From assembly GCA_016705005.1 (NCBI GenBank), contig JADIZB010000001.1, positions 124,001 through 188,000 of the forward strand: DNA of 64,000 nucleotides, in the 5' to 3' direction. The notes beneath the pieces were generated by a model. It searched no databases. It saw only the letters and a list, made by a program, of their open reading frames with translations, and was not told the origin of the DNA. Below, piece after piece: positions 48,348-58,408 of the stretch (positions are counted from its first letter, which is position 1; each line of letters starts with the position of its first letter). The translations under genes and the position numbers were made by a program. Source of the stretch: Bacteroidales bacterium (lineage in GTDB: Bacteria > Bacteroidota > Bacteroidia > Bacteroidales > Lentimicrobiaceae).

Positions 48348-48724
48348 ATCAACGACTCAGTGTTTTCACAAAACAGTTGCTGATACTGGCAACTTTAACA
48401 GGATTGTTTATCACAGGGGCTATATTTTTGATTCCACCAGATTATATAAGCCCAACCCTGCCCTTTCTCCTGGTTTTCTTTACTGCATCAACATTACTAT
48501 CCTTTTACTTCCTTGAGAAAAAGTTAAAAGCATCTGCCAGCAGATTTGTAACAGCGTTTATGGCAAATTCAATGATAAGACTTATGCTTTATCTTGCAGT
48601 GATCGTGGTCTATGCACTGGCAAACAGGCCTGATTCGGTTAATTTTATCATCAGCTTTTTTATCCTTTACCTTATTTTTACTGCTTTTGAGGTTTCGTTC
48701 TTCCTACGGAAAAAAGTAGAATAG
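48344..48724 (+). CDS. Small four-helix membrane protein (ATP synthase I-like)
   Basis: 126 aa with four predicted membrane segments and no signature motif. It is coupled to the AtpZ-like gene and in Bacteroidota such proteins usually precede atpB. Function not known; assembly of the F0 ring is the obvious suggestion from position alone. Confidence 0.65.
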   Translation: MNQRLSVFTKQLLILATLTGLFITGAIFLIPPDYISPTLPFLLVFFTASTLLSFYFLEKKLKASASRFVTAFMANSMIRLMLYLAVIVVYALANRPDSVNFIISFFILYLIFTAFEVSFFLRKKVE

Positions 48725-48832
48725 CCTATTGATGTTTTTGATTTAAATCGCTTGATGCTCACCCGGGCCATTCATGCTTTTCACGCTGACCTATCTGAAC
48801 CAGTTTCCCGGTAAACAAATTCATAAATTTTC

Positions 48833-48862
48833 TGTTTAATAATTTATATGAAATATTAAACA
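48833..48862. promoter_or_regulatory. Inverted repeat upstream of queD
   Basis: Perfect 9-bp arms TGTTTAATA / TATTAAACA around a 12-nt AT-rich centre, ~45-70 nt upstream of the queD -7 element. Could be an operator or a weak hairpin; no T-run follows, so it is not a standard terminator. Confidence 0.45.
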
Positions 48863-48904
48863 AATAAAAACCTGTGAACGGGCAACGATCTCAGGAATTA
48901 AGGT

Positions 48905-48912
48905 TAACTTTG
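48905..48912 (+). promoter_or_regulatory. -7 promoter element of queD
   Basis: TAACTTTG fits TAnnTTTG 19 nt before the ATG at 48931. It supports that start over the longer open frame from 48874, which would place the promoter inside the coding sequence. Confidence 0.55.
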
Positions 48913-48930
48913 GTTTACATTTTCAACACC

Positions 48931-49344
48931 ATGATCTATATTACCCGTAAAGAGCATTTCAATGCCGCCCACAGGCTCTTCAGGTCTGATTACAGCGATG
49001 AGAAAAATCTTGAGATTTTCGGAAAATGTTCAAATCCGAACTGGCATGGCCACAATTATGAGTTGTTTGTCACAGTTAAAGGCGAGGTGGATCCGGAAAC
49101 CGGTTTTCTGATCAACCTGAAAGAACTGAGCAGAATTATCAATGAATTTGTGCTCGTCAAGCTTGATCACAGGAATGTAAACCTGGAAGTAGACTTTATG
49201 TCGGGTAAGCTGGCTTCTGCCGAAAACCTGGCCACAGGCATCTGGGAGGAACTTGAAAAACCTGTAACAGAGGCCGGAGCGCAGCTCCACAGTGTTAAAC
49301 TGTTTGAAACCGAACGGAACTTTGTTGAATACTTTGGGGACTGA
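48931..49344 (+). CDS. queD: 6-carboxytetrahydropterin / 6-pyruvoyl-tetrahydropterin synthase
   Basis: 137 aa from the ATG at 48931 (MIYITRKEHFNAAHRLF). Zinc-binding histidines in HFNAAH and WHGHNYEL, with the conserved Cys of GKCSNPNWHGHN, and the C-terminal ETERNFVEYFGD. The family converts dihydroneopterin triphosphate to a tetrahydropterin: QueD for queuosine, or PTPS in biopterin synthesis; the motif cannot decide. The next gene, folE, makes its substrate, so the two act in sequence. Confidence 0.9.
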   Translation: MIYITRKEHFNAAHRLFRSDYSDEKNLEIFGKCSNPNWHGHNYELFVTVKGEVDPETGFLINLKELSRIINEFVLVKLDHRNVNLEVDFMSGKLASAENLATGIWEELEKPVTEAGAQLHSVKLFETERNFVEYFGD

Positions 49345-49365
49345 TTAACCTCTAAAACTTAAGTT

Positions 49366-50025
49366 ATGAGCAGTGAAATAGTAAAAGATATGATCATCGA
49401 GAATATGATGGATGATTACGAAATAAAGGATGGGTACCAGAAAAGGGATTTATACAATGCCAAAACCATTAAAAAACTGGCGTCCCATTATCATGAAATC
49501 CTGAAACTGATTGGTGAAGACCCGGGCCGTGAAGGCCTTGAAAAGACACCTGAGCGTGTTGCCAAAGCCATGCAGTTCCTCACACACGGATATGACCTGA
49601 AGCCTGAAGATATTCTGAAATCAGCTATGTTTAAAGAAGATTACCGTCAGATGGTACTGGTTAAAGACATTGAAGTGTATTCGATGTGTGAACACCATAT
49701 GATTCCCTTTTTCGGCAGGGCACATGTGGCTTATATCCCTAACGGACACATTGTGGGACTGAGTAAGATCCCCCGCATTGTTGATGCTTTCGCAAGACGC
49801 CTTCAGGTTCAGGAACGGTTGACAACCCAGATAAAGGAATGTATTCAGGATACCCTGAAGCCTTTGGGGGTTGCAGTGGTTATTGAAGCCCAGCACATGT
49901 GCATGAGCATGCGCGGTATCCAGAAACAGAATTCCGTGACCACTACCTCCGATTTTACCGGTGCATTTTTGGTGGATAAAACCAGGGCTGAGTTTATCCA
50001 CCTGATCGGATCCAGACTACATTAA
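49366..50025 (+). CDS. folE: GTP cyclohydrolase I
   Basis: 219 aa. Family blocks: GEDPGREGLEKTPERVAKAM, zinc-binding Cys/His in YSMCEHHMIPFFGRAHVAYI, GLSKIPRIVDAFARRLQVQE and the second zinc Cys in AQHMCMSMRGIQKQNSVTTT. It converts GTP to dihydroneopterin triphosphate for folate, queuosine and related pterins. Begins 22 nt after queD and ends before a wobble-paired terminator. Confidence 0.96.
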   Translation: MSSEIVKDMIIENMMDDYEIKDGYQKRDLYNAKTIKKLASHYHEILKLIGEDPGREGLEKTPERVAKAMQFLTHGYDLKPEDILKSAMFKEDYRQMVLVKDIEVYSMCEHHMIPFFGRAHVAYIPNGHIVGLSKIPRIVDAFARRLQVQERLTTQIKECIQDTLKPLGVAVVIEAQHMCMSMRGIQKQNSVTTTSDFTGAFLVDKTRAEFIHLIGSRLH

Positions 50026-50043
50026 CGAAATATACAGTTTCCG

Positions 50044-50081
50044 AAGGCAGCATTTCACTCAATTCAGTGGGATGTTGCCTT
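50044..50081 (+). terminator. Rho-independent terminator of folE
   Basis: A 16-bp stem (AAGGCAGCATTTCACT with AGTGGGATGTTGCCTT, allowing three G-U pairs) and 6-nt loop, 18 nt past the folE stop, followed by TTCTATTT. Confidence 0.75.
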
Positions 50082-50102
50082 TCTATTTACGCTTTAATCA
50101 TG

Positions 50103-50110
50103 TACATTTG
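50103..50110 (+). promoter_or_regulatory. Candidate -7 element of the M14 peptidase gene
   Basis: TACATTTG fits TAnnTTTG 55 nt before the ATG at 50165; a GTTG lies 25 nt upstream. It sits just after the folE terminator. Confidence 0.45.
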
Positions 50111-50164
50111 TGTTTCAGACTGACTACCATTTCACTCTCAGAACGGTCTGTTAAAAGACAACCC

Positions 50165-51660
50165 ATGACACCCAGGCAAATTCTCCTGCTTATTCCGGCG
50201 ATGTTCTTTTCTGCTGTTGTTTTTCCACAGGAAATACTCACGCCTGCTGAAAAACTGAACTTTGAACAGGTTTCTTCCTACACTGATCTTTCGGCTTATA
50301 TCAGACAGATCGATGCGCAATCCGATCTGGTAAGCATTGAGAAAACCGGCTCATCCGTTAAAGGCCGGGAAATCAATGCGCTTCTTTTCTCGACCTCGGG
50401 TTTCGGCAGGGATGCCGGGAAAATCAGGGTGCTGATTTTTGCTCAGCAGCACGGCAACGAACAGAGCGGAAAGGAAGGTGCACTCCTGCTTGCCCGTGAG
50501 CTGATCAGCCTGAAAACCGTTACCTTTTCGACAGGATTGACTTTGCCCTTATTCCGCAAATAAACCCCGACGGTTCCGAGGTTAACAAACGACGCAATGC
50601 AAATGATGCCGACCTCAACCGGAATCACCTGATTCTGACAGAACCTGAAACCATGGCTTTACACAATTTCTTCGACAAGTACCGGTTTGAAGTTACTATG
50701 GATGTGCATGAGTATTCACCCTTACGGAGATGACTGGGTTACGGCCGGCTTCCGTAAAAATTCAGAAGTTACACTGGGCACCACAACCAATCTTAACGTG
50801 CCGGAGAAGATCAGGATGTTTTCACAGAACAAAGCACTTCCATTTCTTTTTCAACTTTTTAGGGAACAGAAATTTCTCCTGTTTTACCTATTGCCCCAGG
50901 AGATCCTCCGGGCAACGGATATATCCGGCACAGCACATTTGATATCAATGACGGGAGGCAGAGTTTCGGAATTCAGAGCACCTTGTCCTTTATCCAGGAA
51001 GGAATGAACGGGAAGGACGATTACACGGATAATCTCAAAAAACGGGCACAGGGACAGATGACCGGGATGCGCGGCCTGCTTGAATTTGTTTTTCTAAACA
51101 AGAAGGAAGTCATTAAAATAACCGGCAGGGAAAGGCAACTACTGATGAGTGGGAAAGCTAACCTGGTTATTTCCGTTCAATCGGAGCACATCGGTAACGG
51201 CCAGGTTTTAAACCTGCCTGTTTATTCCTATAAAACCGGAATGGATTCGATGGTAAAGGCAACAGATTACCGTCCGGTAGTCAGTTCGCTGAAGGATGTT
51301 GTAAGACCCGCGGGCTACCTTGTTCCCGTTAAGTTGTACGAAATTATGGAATGGGCAGGCCGTCATAATTTTGAAATGCGTGAATATTTGCCAGGCCGGG
51401 CAGATGTTATACAGGAATATACCATCCTGAAAACCGATTCCATCGACTTTGAAGGTGATATTGTTCTCAATCCCTTTGTTGAAATCAGGGAGTACCCGGC
51501 AGTTCAGCTTGCCGGTAAATATGTATTCATACCCACAGCCCAGATAAAAGGAACCCTAATTGTTCTGGGACTTGAGCCGGCTTCCATGCTCGGCCTGGTG
51601 ACCTATAAGAGATACCGGCACCTTCTGAAAATCGGGAAGTATACCCTATCCTCAGAATAA
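50165..51660 (+). pseudogene. M14-family zinc carboxypeptidase, three frameshifts
   Basis: Starts at 50165 with a signal peptide (MTPRQILLLIPAMFFSAVVF). M14 metallocarboxypeptidase motifs appear across frames: HGNE (zinc His and Glu) in AQQHGNEQSGKEGALLLA; LIPQINPDGSEVNKRRNA and DADLNRNHL (substrate Asn-Arg); and VTMDVHEYSP (third zinc ligand). Frames change near 50522-50528 (base missing), 50722-50723 (extra T) and 50873-50875 (missing T). Repaired, the protein is 498 aa with an unbroken C-terminus. All residues needed for catalysis survive, so a recent or technical origin is likely. It is probably an exported peptidase acting on peptides or peptidoglycan stems. Confidence 0.8.
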
Positions 51661-51718
51661 AATAAACCACTCCGGTACATTGCCGGTCAGAAGAATGAAC
51701 ACGATAAAAAACAACACT

Positions 51719-52832
51719 ATGAAGATCGAAAGTATTGAACTACGTCACATCAAAATGGAACTGGTCAGCCCCTTTGTCACCTCTATGGGGACTGAATATG
51801 ATGAAGAACACATCATTGTCAGGGTTGAAGGTGATGGTGTTACCGGCTGGGGTGAGAGTGTGGCCGAGGGAACCCCATTTTATTCTTATGAAACTGTTCA
51901 GACAGCCTGGCATATCCTGAAAGATTTTCTGATTCCGGCCATACTCGGTAAAGATCTGAAAGATGTGGCGGAATCGAATGCGCTCAATGCCAAAGTGCGT
52001 GGTCATATGATGGCCAAAGCCGGGCTGGAAGCTGCTCTGTGGGATGCTTTGCCAAATCGCAGAACATATCCCTTTCAAAAAATGCTGGGTGGCACGCGAA
52101 AAAAGTCGATGTCGGTGTCAGCATCGGCATACAATCGTCGGTACCCGGAATTGATCCATAAGGTGGAAGGTTACCTGGCCGAAGGCTATAAAAGGATCAA
52201 GATCAAAATCTCCCCGGGTCTTGACATCCAGTTTGTGGAAGCCTTGACGAAAGAATTCCCCGGTCTCCTGTTGCAGGTAGATGCCAACTCCGCCTACACC
52301 CTCGACGACATCGGACTGTTCAGGAAAATGGATGATTACGGACTGTCACTTATCGAGCAACCACTTGGTTATGAAGATATTTTCGACCATTCGAAGCTGC
52401 AGCGTGAGCTTAAAACGCCCATCTGTCTTGACGAAAGCATCCACTCACTGGATGATACCCGTGCTGCTATTGAACTTGAAAGCTGCCGAATCATCAATAT
52501 CAAGCCGGGAGAGTTGGGGGCTTCACCGAATCGAAACTGATTCACGACTACTGTGCCTCAATGAAGATACCGGTATGGCACGGGGGTATGCTGGAATCAG
52601 GAATCGGCCGTGCCGGAAATGTTGCACTTGCATCATTGCACAACTTTACGCTTCCGGGTGATATATCAGCCAGCAAGCGATATTATAAGGAGGATATTGT
52701 AGAACCTGAATTTGTGGTCAATCCTGACGGAACCATGGATGTTCCTGTGAAGCCGGGCATCGGGGTTGAAGTAAATATGAGAATGCTGGATAAGGTAACT
52801 GTCAGAAAGAAATTTTCAAAGTCAACAAGTAA
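51719..52832 (+). pseudogene. Enolase-superfamily o-succinylbenzoate synthase/N-acylamino acid racemase, frameshifted
   Basis: The start is the ATG at 51719 (MKIESIELRHIKMELVSPF). Family motifs: TPFYSYETVQTAWHIL lid, the catalytic lysines in RIKIKISPG, metal ligands in VDANSAYT, IEQPL and CLDESIH, and after the shift the last Lys in INIKPGRVGGF. One base is missing at ~52510. The end is also disturbed: adding a T to the run at 52813-52816 gives VRKKFFKVNK and a stop at 52830-52832, for 371 aa, the usual length. The family makes menaquinone precursor OSB and/or racemises N-acyl amino acids; no other men gene is near, so the racemase role is the better guess. Confidence 0.75.
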
Positions 52833-52854
52833 ACTTCAACATTTTCAGATTTCA

Positions 52855-53705
52855 ATGGAGATCAAATCTTTGGATGGTGTTGACAGCCAGGTCCTGCATC
52901 AGGCTTTTGTCCGCGCATTTGCCGGTTATGACGCCCCTACCCCTGACGAGTCCGCACTTCAAACAATGCTGGCAAGGAGAGGGTTCAAGCAGCCCTTTCC
53001 TTCGGAGCTTTCGACGGAGGAGAACTGGTCAGCTTTACATTCAATGGTACAGGTTTCTATTGCAAAACAGCCACTGTCTATGACACCGGAACCGGAACCA
53101 TTCCCGAATACCGGAAACAGGTCTGGCAAAGCGCATTTTCAGCGAATCAAAACCAGTTTTGGTTTCGGCCGGGATGAAACAGTACCTGCTTGAGTTCTCC
53201 GGCAAATGTAAAAGCTGTTGAATTATACCAGGCCTGGGGTTTGAAATGGTCAGGGAATTCGATTATTACTATGCCCCTGCCAAAGACATCAACCAGAAGC
53301 AGGTTACAACCGATTCCGGTATTGAATTCCAGGAGATTTCTGAACCGGACATAGATCTCTTCAGCTCTTTTCAGGATTTCAGACCATCCTGGCAAAACAG
53401 CTTCGAGGCTGTAATCAGGAGACTGAATGATTTCACAATCATCACTGCTACATATAAAGGAATGATTACAGGGTATGGAATTCTTGAGCCATTGTCCGGT
53501 GACATTACCCAGATTGCTGTTAAACATTCTTTCCGCCGCAATGGAATAGGAACTGCCCTGCTGAACCGGATGCTTGACCTCAACAGATTTGGTTCGGTCA
53601 AGATGATTAATGTTGAAAAAAAACTGCTCATTCTCTCAGCAGTCTGGCCGATAGTTTTGGCTGGAAACCAGCCGGAGTCAGTTTGAAATGATGAGCAAGC
53701 TGTGA
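52855..53705 (+). pseudogene. GNAT-family N-acetyltransferase, several frameshifts
   Basis: Begins at the ATG at 52855 (MEIKSLDGVDSQVLHQAFVR). GNAT pieces lie in successive frames: LVSFTFNGTGFY, YDTGTGTIPEYR, KGLAKRIF (acetyl-CoA loop), KAVELYQAWG and FDYYYAPAKDI. A second GNAT unit follows: DITQIAVKHSFRRNGIGTAL. Two tandem GNAT-like halves match a known Bacteroidota design. At least four indels between ~53030 and 53680 break it. The end (QFEMMSKL, stop at 53703-53705) overlaps the GTG of the HD gene by 4 nt. In the raw frame it is joined to the racemase, which I attribute to an indel at 52813-52816. Confidence 0.65.
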
Positions 53706-54423
53706 AAGATAAAACACTTAAACAAAAGATTGCCTTTCTGACATGAATCAGTTCCGTTTTACTCCCAACCATTGAATTCATCAGGAAAACAATGGCAGGT
53801 GCTGAGGGCAGGCATGACTGGTGGCATATTTTCAGGGTATGGAAGATGGCACTCAGAATAGCTGGAGTCGGAAGATGCAGATCTTCTGGTTGTACAATTG
53901 GGAGCTTTGTTACTGATATTGCTGATGTAAGTTCAATAGCAGGGATGAAAAGATCGGACCCCGGATGGCGGGTGAGTTTCTTGATTCAATTGGGTTTCAG
54001 TCGAAACCAGAGATCATGTCAGAAAATAATCGAGAACATCTCATATAAAGGAGGAAAGGAGGTTCAGAGGTTCAGATCAGCAGAGCTGGATATTGTACAG
54101 GACGCTGACCGGCTTGATGCTCTCGGGGCTATCGGCATTGCCCGGACATTCAACTACGGTGGACACAGGAACAGGGAGATTTATAATCCTGGAATAAAAC
54201 CCGACCTGAATATGGATAAGGAAGCTTATTATAAAAGTTCAGCTCCTACCCTGAATCATTTCTATGAGAAACTACTGCTTCTTAAGGACAGAATGAATAC
54301 AGAAACAGGCGCAGAATGGCTCAGCGACGACACGATTTCATGTTAAGCTATCTGGATGAATTTTACCGGGAATGGGAAGGCAAGAATAGAAAACAACACA
54401 ATCTCTTATTAAATTCATGGTAG
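53702..54423 (+). pseudogene. YedJ-like HD-domain phosphohydrolase, frameshifted
   Basis: The reading starts at a GTG at 53702 (KDKTLKQKIAFLT), crosses an in-frame TGA at 53744 and continues with AGAEGRHDWWHIFRVWKMAL. The family's VQDADRLDALGAIGIARTF and NYGGHRNREIYNP are intact. Between ~53865 and 53920 the frame must shift twice to restore ADLLVVQLGALLHDIAD; the HD pair itself is lost by one missing base (TTAC-TGAT). The C-terminus continues to a TAG at 54421 (HDFMLSYLDEFYREWEG). Related enzymes hydrolyse nucleotides or other phosphates. The conserved regions suggest technical indels rather than decay. Confidence 0.65.
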
Positions 54424-54510
54424 TCAATACAAAATGTAAATGGAAAAGTATAAGCAGAATATGACATTACAAAAAATCCAAAAGGCAATTAATTGAAAAG
54501 AAGCAAAAAA

Positions 54511-54890
54511 ATGGGTTGGAAAGCTGGTCATAATAAAAACCTAGGAATACTGGAAGTGACTTTTACCGGTTCACCGGAGATTGAAGAACTCAAGGCAGCC
54601 GTAATGTCGTCGCTCAAACTTTGTTATGAGAAGCAGTAACCAGGGTGCTTGCTGATTGTTCTAAAATGGTTTCTTCTGTAAATGATTCAATCATGAGTAC
54701 TTACGAACTGGGCTCCTTTTACGAATCACTCAAAATTGAAATTCTTATGAAAGAGGCCATCATCCTACCTGAAAATGAAAAAGCTGCTGCTATGATGTAT
54801 TTCTTTGAAACTACAGCACGTAACCGTGGTTTTAATGTTCGTGTTTTCGCTGAACGCGATGATGCACTATTCTGGTTGCTGAAGGTGTAA
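54511..54890 (+). pseudogene. SpoIIAA-like (STAS-type) small protein, frameshifted
   Basis: First frame from the ATG at 54511 gives GILEVTFTGSPEIEELKAAV; the second, after a shift near 54637, gives VTRVLADCSKMVSSVNDSIM, STYELGSFYESLKI, YFFETTARNRGFNVRVFAER and ends in ALFWLLKV. The order of strands and helices fits SpoIIAA-like proteins (about 125 aa), whose role in Bacteroidota is unknown. Confidence 0.55.
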
Positions 54891-54981
54891 CTGATCTCGT
54901 GTTTTCATCTGAATCCTACCATCAGGAATCCATTGAAGGTTAATTTTCAAATTGGTCCAAACTTTTTCAGCGTAATCTGTT

Positions 54982-54989
54982 TATATTTG
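54982..54989 (+). promoter_or_regulatory. Candidate -7 element of the NAD synthase/ligase pair
   Basis: TATATTTG fits TAnnTTTG, 34 nt before the ATG at 55023. A TTGG lies 26 nt upstream. Confidence 0.5.
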
Positions 54990-55022
54990 TTGATATATTT
55001 AAAACTAACAAGCAAAATAACT

Positions 55023-55997
55023 ATGAATAGAATTCCTTTTTCAAAAGACATTCTAAAAATCAAGGATATCGAAGCGATGGCCGATCACCTTGGCAACATG
55101 CTGAAAGAAGAGATATTTTCAAATACAAAGGAAAGGTGCCGTTATCGGGATCAGTGGTGGAATTGATTCTTCGGTATCCATGGCCCTCGCAGCCAGGTAC
55201 CTTGGTCCTGAGCGTGTTTTCGGTGTTATGATGCCGAAAAAGATTCGAGTCCCGACAGTGAAAGTATGGCATCAAGGCTGGCTAAAGTTCGGGTTGAAGC
55301 AGTTGTAGAAAACATCAGACCTGCTCTTGAAGGCTTTAAATGTTATGAAAGACGAGACGAAGCGATCAAAGGGTTTTCCTGATTTCGATCCTCTTACCGA
55401 CAAATCTAAGATAGGAATCAACAAAACCGGGCTTGATCAGAAACTGCCGCCGGTTTTCCATCTTACTGTTATCGACAAATCAGGCAATCAGCAGAGCAGG
55501 ATTATTCCCGTAAAGGAATATCTTCAGATTGTCTCTGCTTCCAATCTCAAACAACGTTGCCGCATGGCCATGGTTATTATTATGCTGAGAAAATGCATTA
55601 TGTTGTGATCGGAACTGCCAATAAGCACGAAATAGATCAGGGGTTTTTGTAAAATTCGGAGATGGTGGTGCAGATCTTTACCCACAGGCCAATCTTTACA
55701 AGACACAGGTTTATCAACTTGCAGCTTACCTTGGGTGTGAACCAGAAATCATTGATCGTACTCAACCACCGACACTTACAGTGCCGAACAGACCCAGGAA
55801 GAGTTCTTTTATCAGCTTCCGTTTGATATCATGGATCCTATGTGGTACGGTTACGAAAACGGATACTCTCGGAAGAAGTGGGTGAGGTTATGGGGATGTC
55901 AGCAGAAGAGGGCAAAGATCATTTTTGAGAATTTTGCACGTAAAATAAAAACAACTGAATATTTAAGGGCTAATCCTATTGTTTCCCGCTCATCTAG
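55023..55997 (+). pseudogene. nadE: NAD(+) synthase-like ATP-pyrophosphatase, many frameshifts
   Basis: Starts MNRIPFSKDILKIKDIEAMA. The PP-loop GISGGIDSSVSMALAARYLG, VMMPEKDSSPDSESMASRL, the substrate loop VVIGTANKHEIDQGFF and FGDGGADLYPQANLYKTQVY are clear NadE motifs. A C-terminal DPMWYGYENGYS and FARKIKTTEYLRANPI follow. At least seven single-base indels interrupt it. No glutaminase domain, so it would use free ammonia or another donor. Its place beside an adenylating ligase and asparagine synthase suggests a role in the local pathway rather than only housekeeping NAD synthesis. The exact 3' end is uncertain; a TAG at 55995-55997 precedes the ligase ATG. Confidence 0.75.
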
Positions 55998-56007
55998 CCG
56001 GTCATTT

Positions 56008-57453
56008 ATGAATGTTTTTGATTACTTTTCAGGAATTCCGCGGATCTGGAAAAGAGGCAGTTGTAGGACGCGACAGCATAACCTACGGGTTTTATATAAT
56101 AATGCATTAAACGCCGCAGGGCAGTTTGGCAGAGCACACGGAGAGAACAATTATGTATTGATTCTGGTGAAAACTCCGTGTTCTTTATCCTGCCTACCTT
56201 GCCCTGATGAAATCGGGTAATATATGTGTTCCTCTTAACCCTGCGATTGAGCTGGAAAACCTTGATAAAGTCCTGGCAAAGACCGGATCTACCCTTGCTT
56301 TTATCAGCAAACGTTATCAGCAACGGTTTGCTTCTTGCGGTTTTACAGTTTACGACGATGACTCGCTGAAATACTGGAATACTGCTGAAGCAAATAATTC
56401 AACTGTAGCCGATAAAGCAACATTTGATGAAAACCGCCTTGCAGAGATCATCTTTACATCAGGATCAACAGGGAGCAGAAGGGTAATGATCACATAAAAA
56501 AATATTGTTGCCAATACTTCCTCCATAGTTGAATACCTGAACCTGACTTCTGACGATACCATTGAAGTTGTAATGCCGTTTTATTACTGTTACGGACTTT
56601 CTTCTGCACACCCATCTGAGGGTCGGAGGGGCTGTACACATGAATAACTCCTTTATATTTATCGGAAGTGTGATTGATGACCTTAACACCTACAAATGCA
56701 CTGGATTCGCAGGTGTTCCAAGCCACTTCAGATTCTGCTCAGAAAGACAAAGACTTTAAAACCACAAAATTCCATACCCTCCGATATGCAACCCAGGCAG
56801 GTGGAAAACTGCACACTGCGTTTATAGAAGAGTTTATTGATGCTTTCCCTGACATCAGGTTCAACGTGATGTATGGTCAGACGGAAGCAACAGCACGCTT
56901 ATCGTATCTTCCTCCTGAAGACCTTCGTCGTAAGCTGGGATCATTGGGAAGGGGCATACCCAGGTTACCTTAAAGTTGTGGATGAAAACGGCATCCCCGT
57001 AAAACCAGGAGAAACAGGTGAAATCCTGGCCAGGGAGACAATATAATGGCCGGTTATTTCAAAGATCCTGAAACTACTGCACAGACCATAAGGGATGGTT
57101 GGCTTTACACCGGCGATATAGCAACGGTAGATGACGAAGGTTTTATTTTCATGCAATCCCGGGCCAAAGAGATCATCAAGGTGAGGGGAATCAGGATCAG
57201 TCCGAAAGAAATTGAAGCCGTGATCGTAAACTATCCTGGTGTGATTGACTGTACCATTTCGGCCGAACATGATGATGTTACCGGCGAATCGGTTACTGCA
57301 ACGGTTTTGTAATGAGGCCGATCTGGAGAAATTCAGCGAAGAAGCCATCAGACAGCATTGCGCTGTGAACCTTGCTTCATATAAAGTCCCCAGAAAGTTG
57401 TTTTTGAAACAAAACTTACCTTCAATTCAGCTGGCAAGAAATCTAAATATTAA
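56008..57453 (+). pseudogene. AMP-forming acyl/aminoacyl ligase (ANL family), many frameshifts
   Basis: ATG at 56008 (MNVFDYF). ANL-superfamily motifs across frames: A3 P-loop AEIIFTSGSTG, A5 FNVMYGQTEATARL, KPGETGEILARG, A7 GWLYTGDIATVDDEGF, A8 RAKEIIKVRGIRISPKEIEA and the C-terminal catalytic-lysine region ending FNSAGK (57421-57440). Repaired length is ~480 aa. The enzyme adenylates a carboxylate and passes it to CoA or a carrier protein; with a stand-alone ACP nearby, transfer to that carrier is likely, as in DltA/DltC. The substrate cannot be read from the sequence. More than six indels are present. The 3' end overlaps the convergent SGNH gene by ~4 nt. Confidence 0.75.
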
Positions 57454-58384
57454 AGTGAAGATGCGTTAAGAGATTCCCCCCTGGCCCAGATTTTCCTTAC
57501 CAGCGAATCCATCATGGTTTGGTTGGGATGGAAGTAATCGATAAAATTCGAGCGGGTGGATTTAAATTCTGCCCATAGATCAAGGTCAATTGTTTTACCC
57601 AGCGTATTGATGTCTGCCTTAAACCTCATCAACTCATCTGTCAGGCCAACTTTTAAGATGATTGTCAACTCCTTCATAAACAGGAAGGATGATAAAATTA
57701 ATTCAATATTATTCTGGTCACAATATTTCCTGATTTTCTGAAATTCACCGAAATAAAGAAAAGGGATAGGAATATTCTTTAAAAACAGGTTCAGCCTGAA
57801 CTGGCCAATTCTTCCATTCTGTCAGGAGGCAGGAATTCATAGGATCTCGAAACAATCCAGGGTTTCGTGTGGCAGCCCAGGCGGTATTTGCGACGGCATC
57901 GAAGAAAATCTCCTTGGTTGTAAAATACTGGTAAGGTCTTTTGAAATAATCCTGTGCGAAGTGGAAAAGATCGTATTCCCTTTCTGCATTATAGTTCATA
58001 AATGCAACCTGAAAATAAACTTTCTCAAGCCGAGTATGTCCGGCTGTGAACCAGAATGTCTCAAACATCGTATTGAAACTGGCTCCGGGAAAGCAGAAAT
58101 TAAATACTCTTCACCGGTAATGTCGCGGATCAGGTCAACGTTAATGTCTTTCCCCTGTGAATCACCAATAATTACTTTGGAAACCGGGTTCCTCCTGAAT
58201 TTGATTGTTTTCCAAAGGATGTTCCCCCGTGGGCTGCTTTCATCCGTGCGTTGTATTATGGTGAACTTGTCCTTATCGTTGATCACATGGAAAACACCAA
58301 AGAAATTGTAGGGATCAATGACAAGTATAAAAAGCATAGAGAAAAACCGGTATCAAAAAGATGCTTTCAGGATATATTTTTCAT
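57450..58384 (-). pseudogene. SGNH-like (DltD-like) membrane-anchored protein, frameshifted
   Basis: A hydrophobic N-terminal stretch (near 58330-58384) precedes VIDPYNFFGVFHVINDKDKF. Block I is PVSKVIIGDSQGKDINVDLI (GDS nucleophile). Further frames give FWFTAGHTRLEKVYFQVAFM and a final block with FIDYFHPNQTMMDSL, whose DYFH matches the DxxH of SGNH enzymes. It sits next to an MBOAT gene on the same strand, the arrangement of DltD/DltB and of alginate acetylation pairs. Such proteins complete the transfer of an acyl group to an external polymer. At least two or three indels break it; the precise start is uncertain. Confidence 0.65.
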
Positions 58385-58408
58385 AACCTTAAATGGGCTT
58401 AACTGAAA

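Noticed and set aside
53742..53750. In-frame TGA in the HD gene as a recoded stop (selenocysteine or alternative code)
   Set aside because: Other genes here use TGA as a stop, and the surrounding genes are full of indels; a sequence error is simpler.
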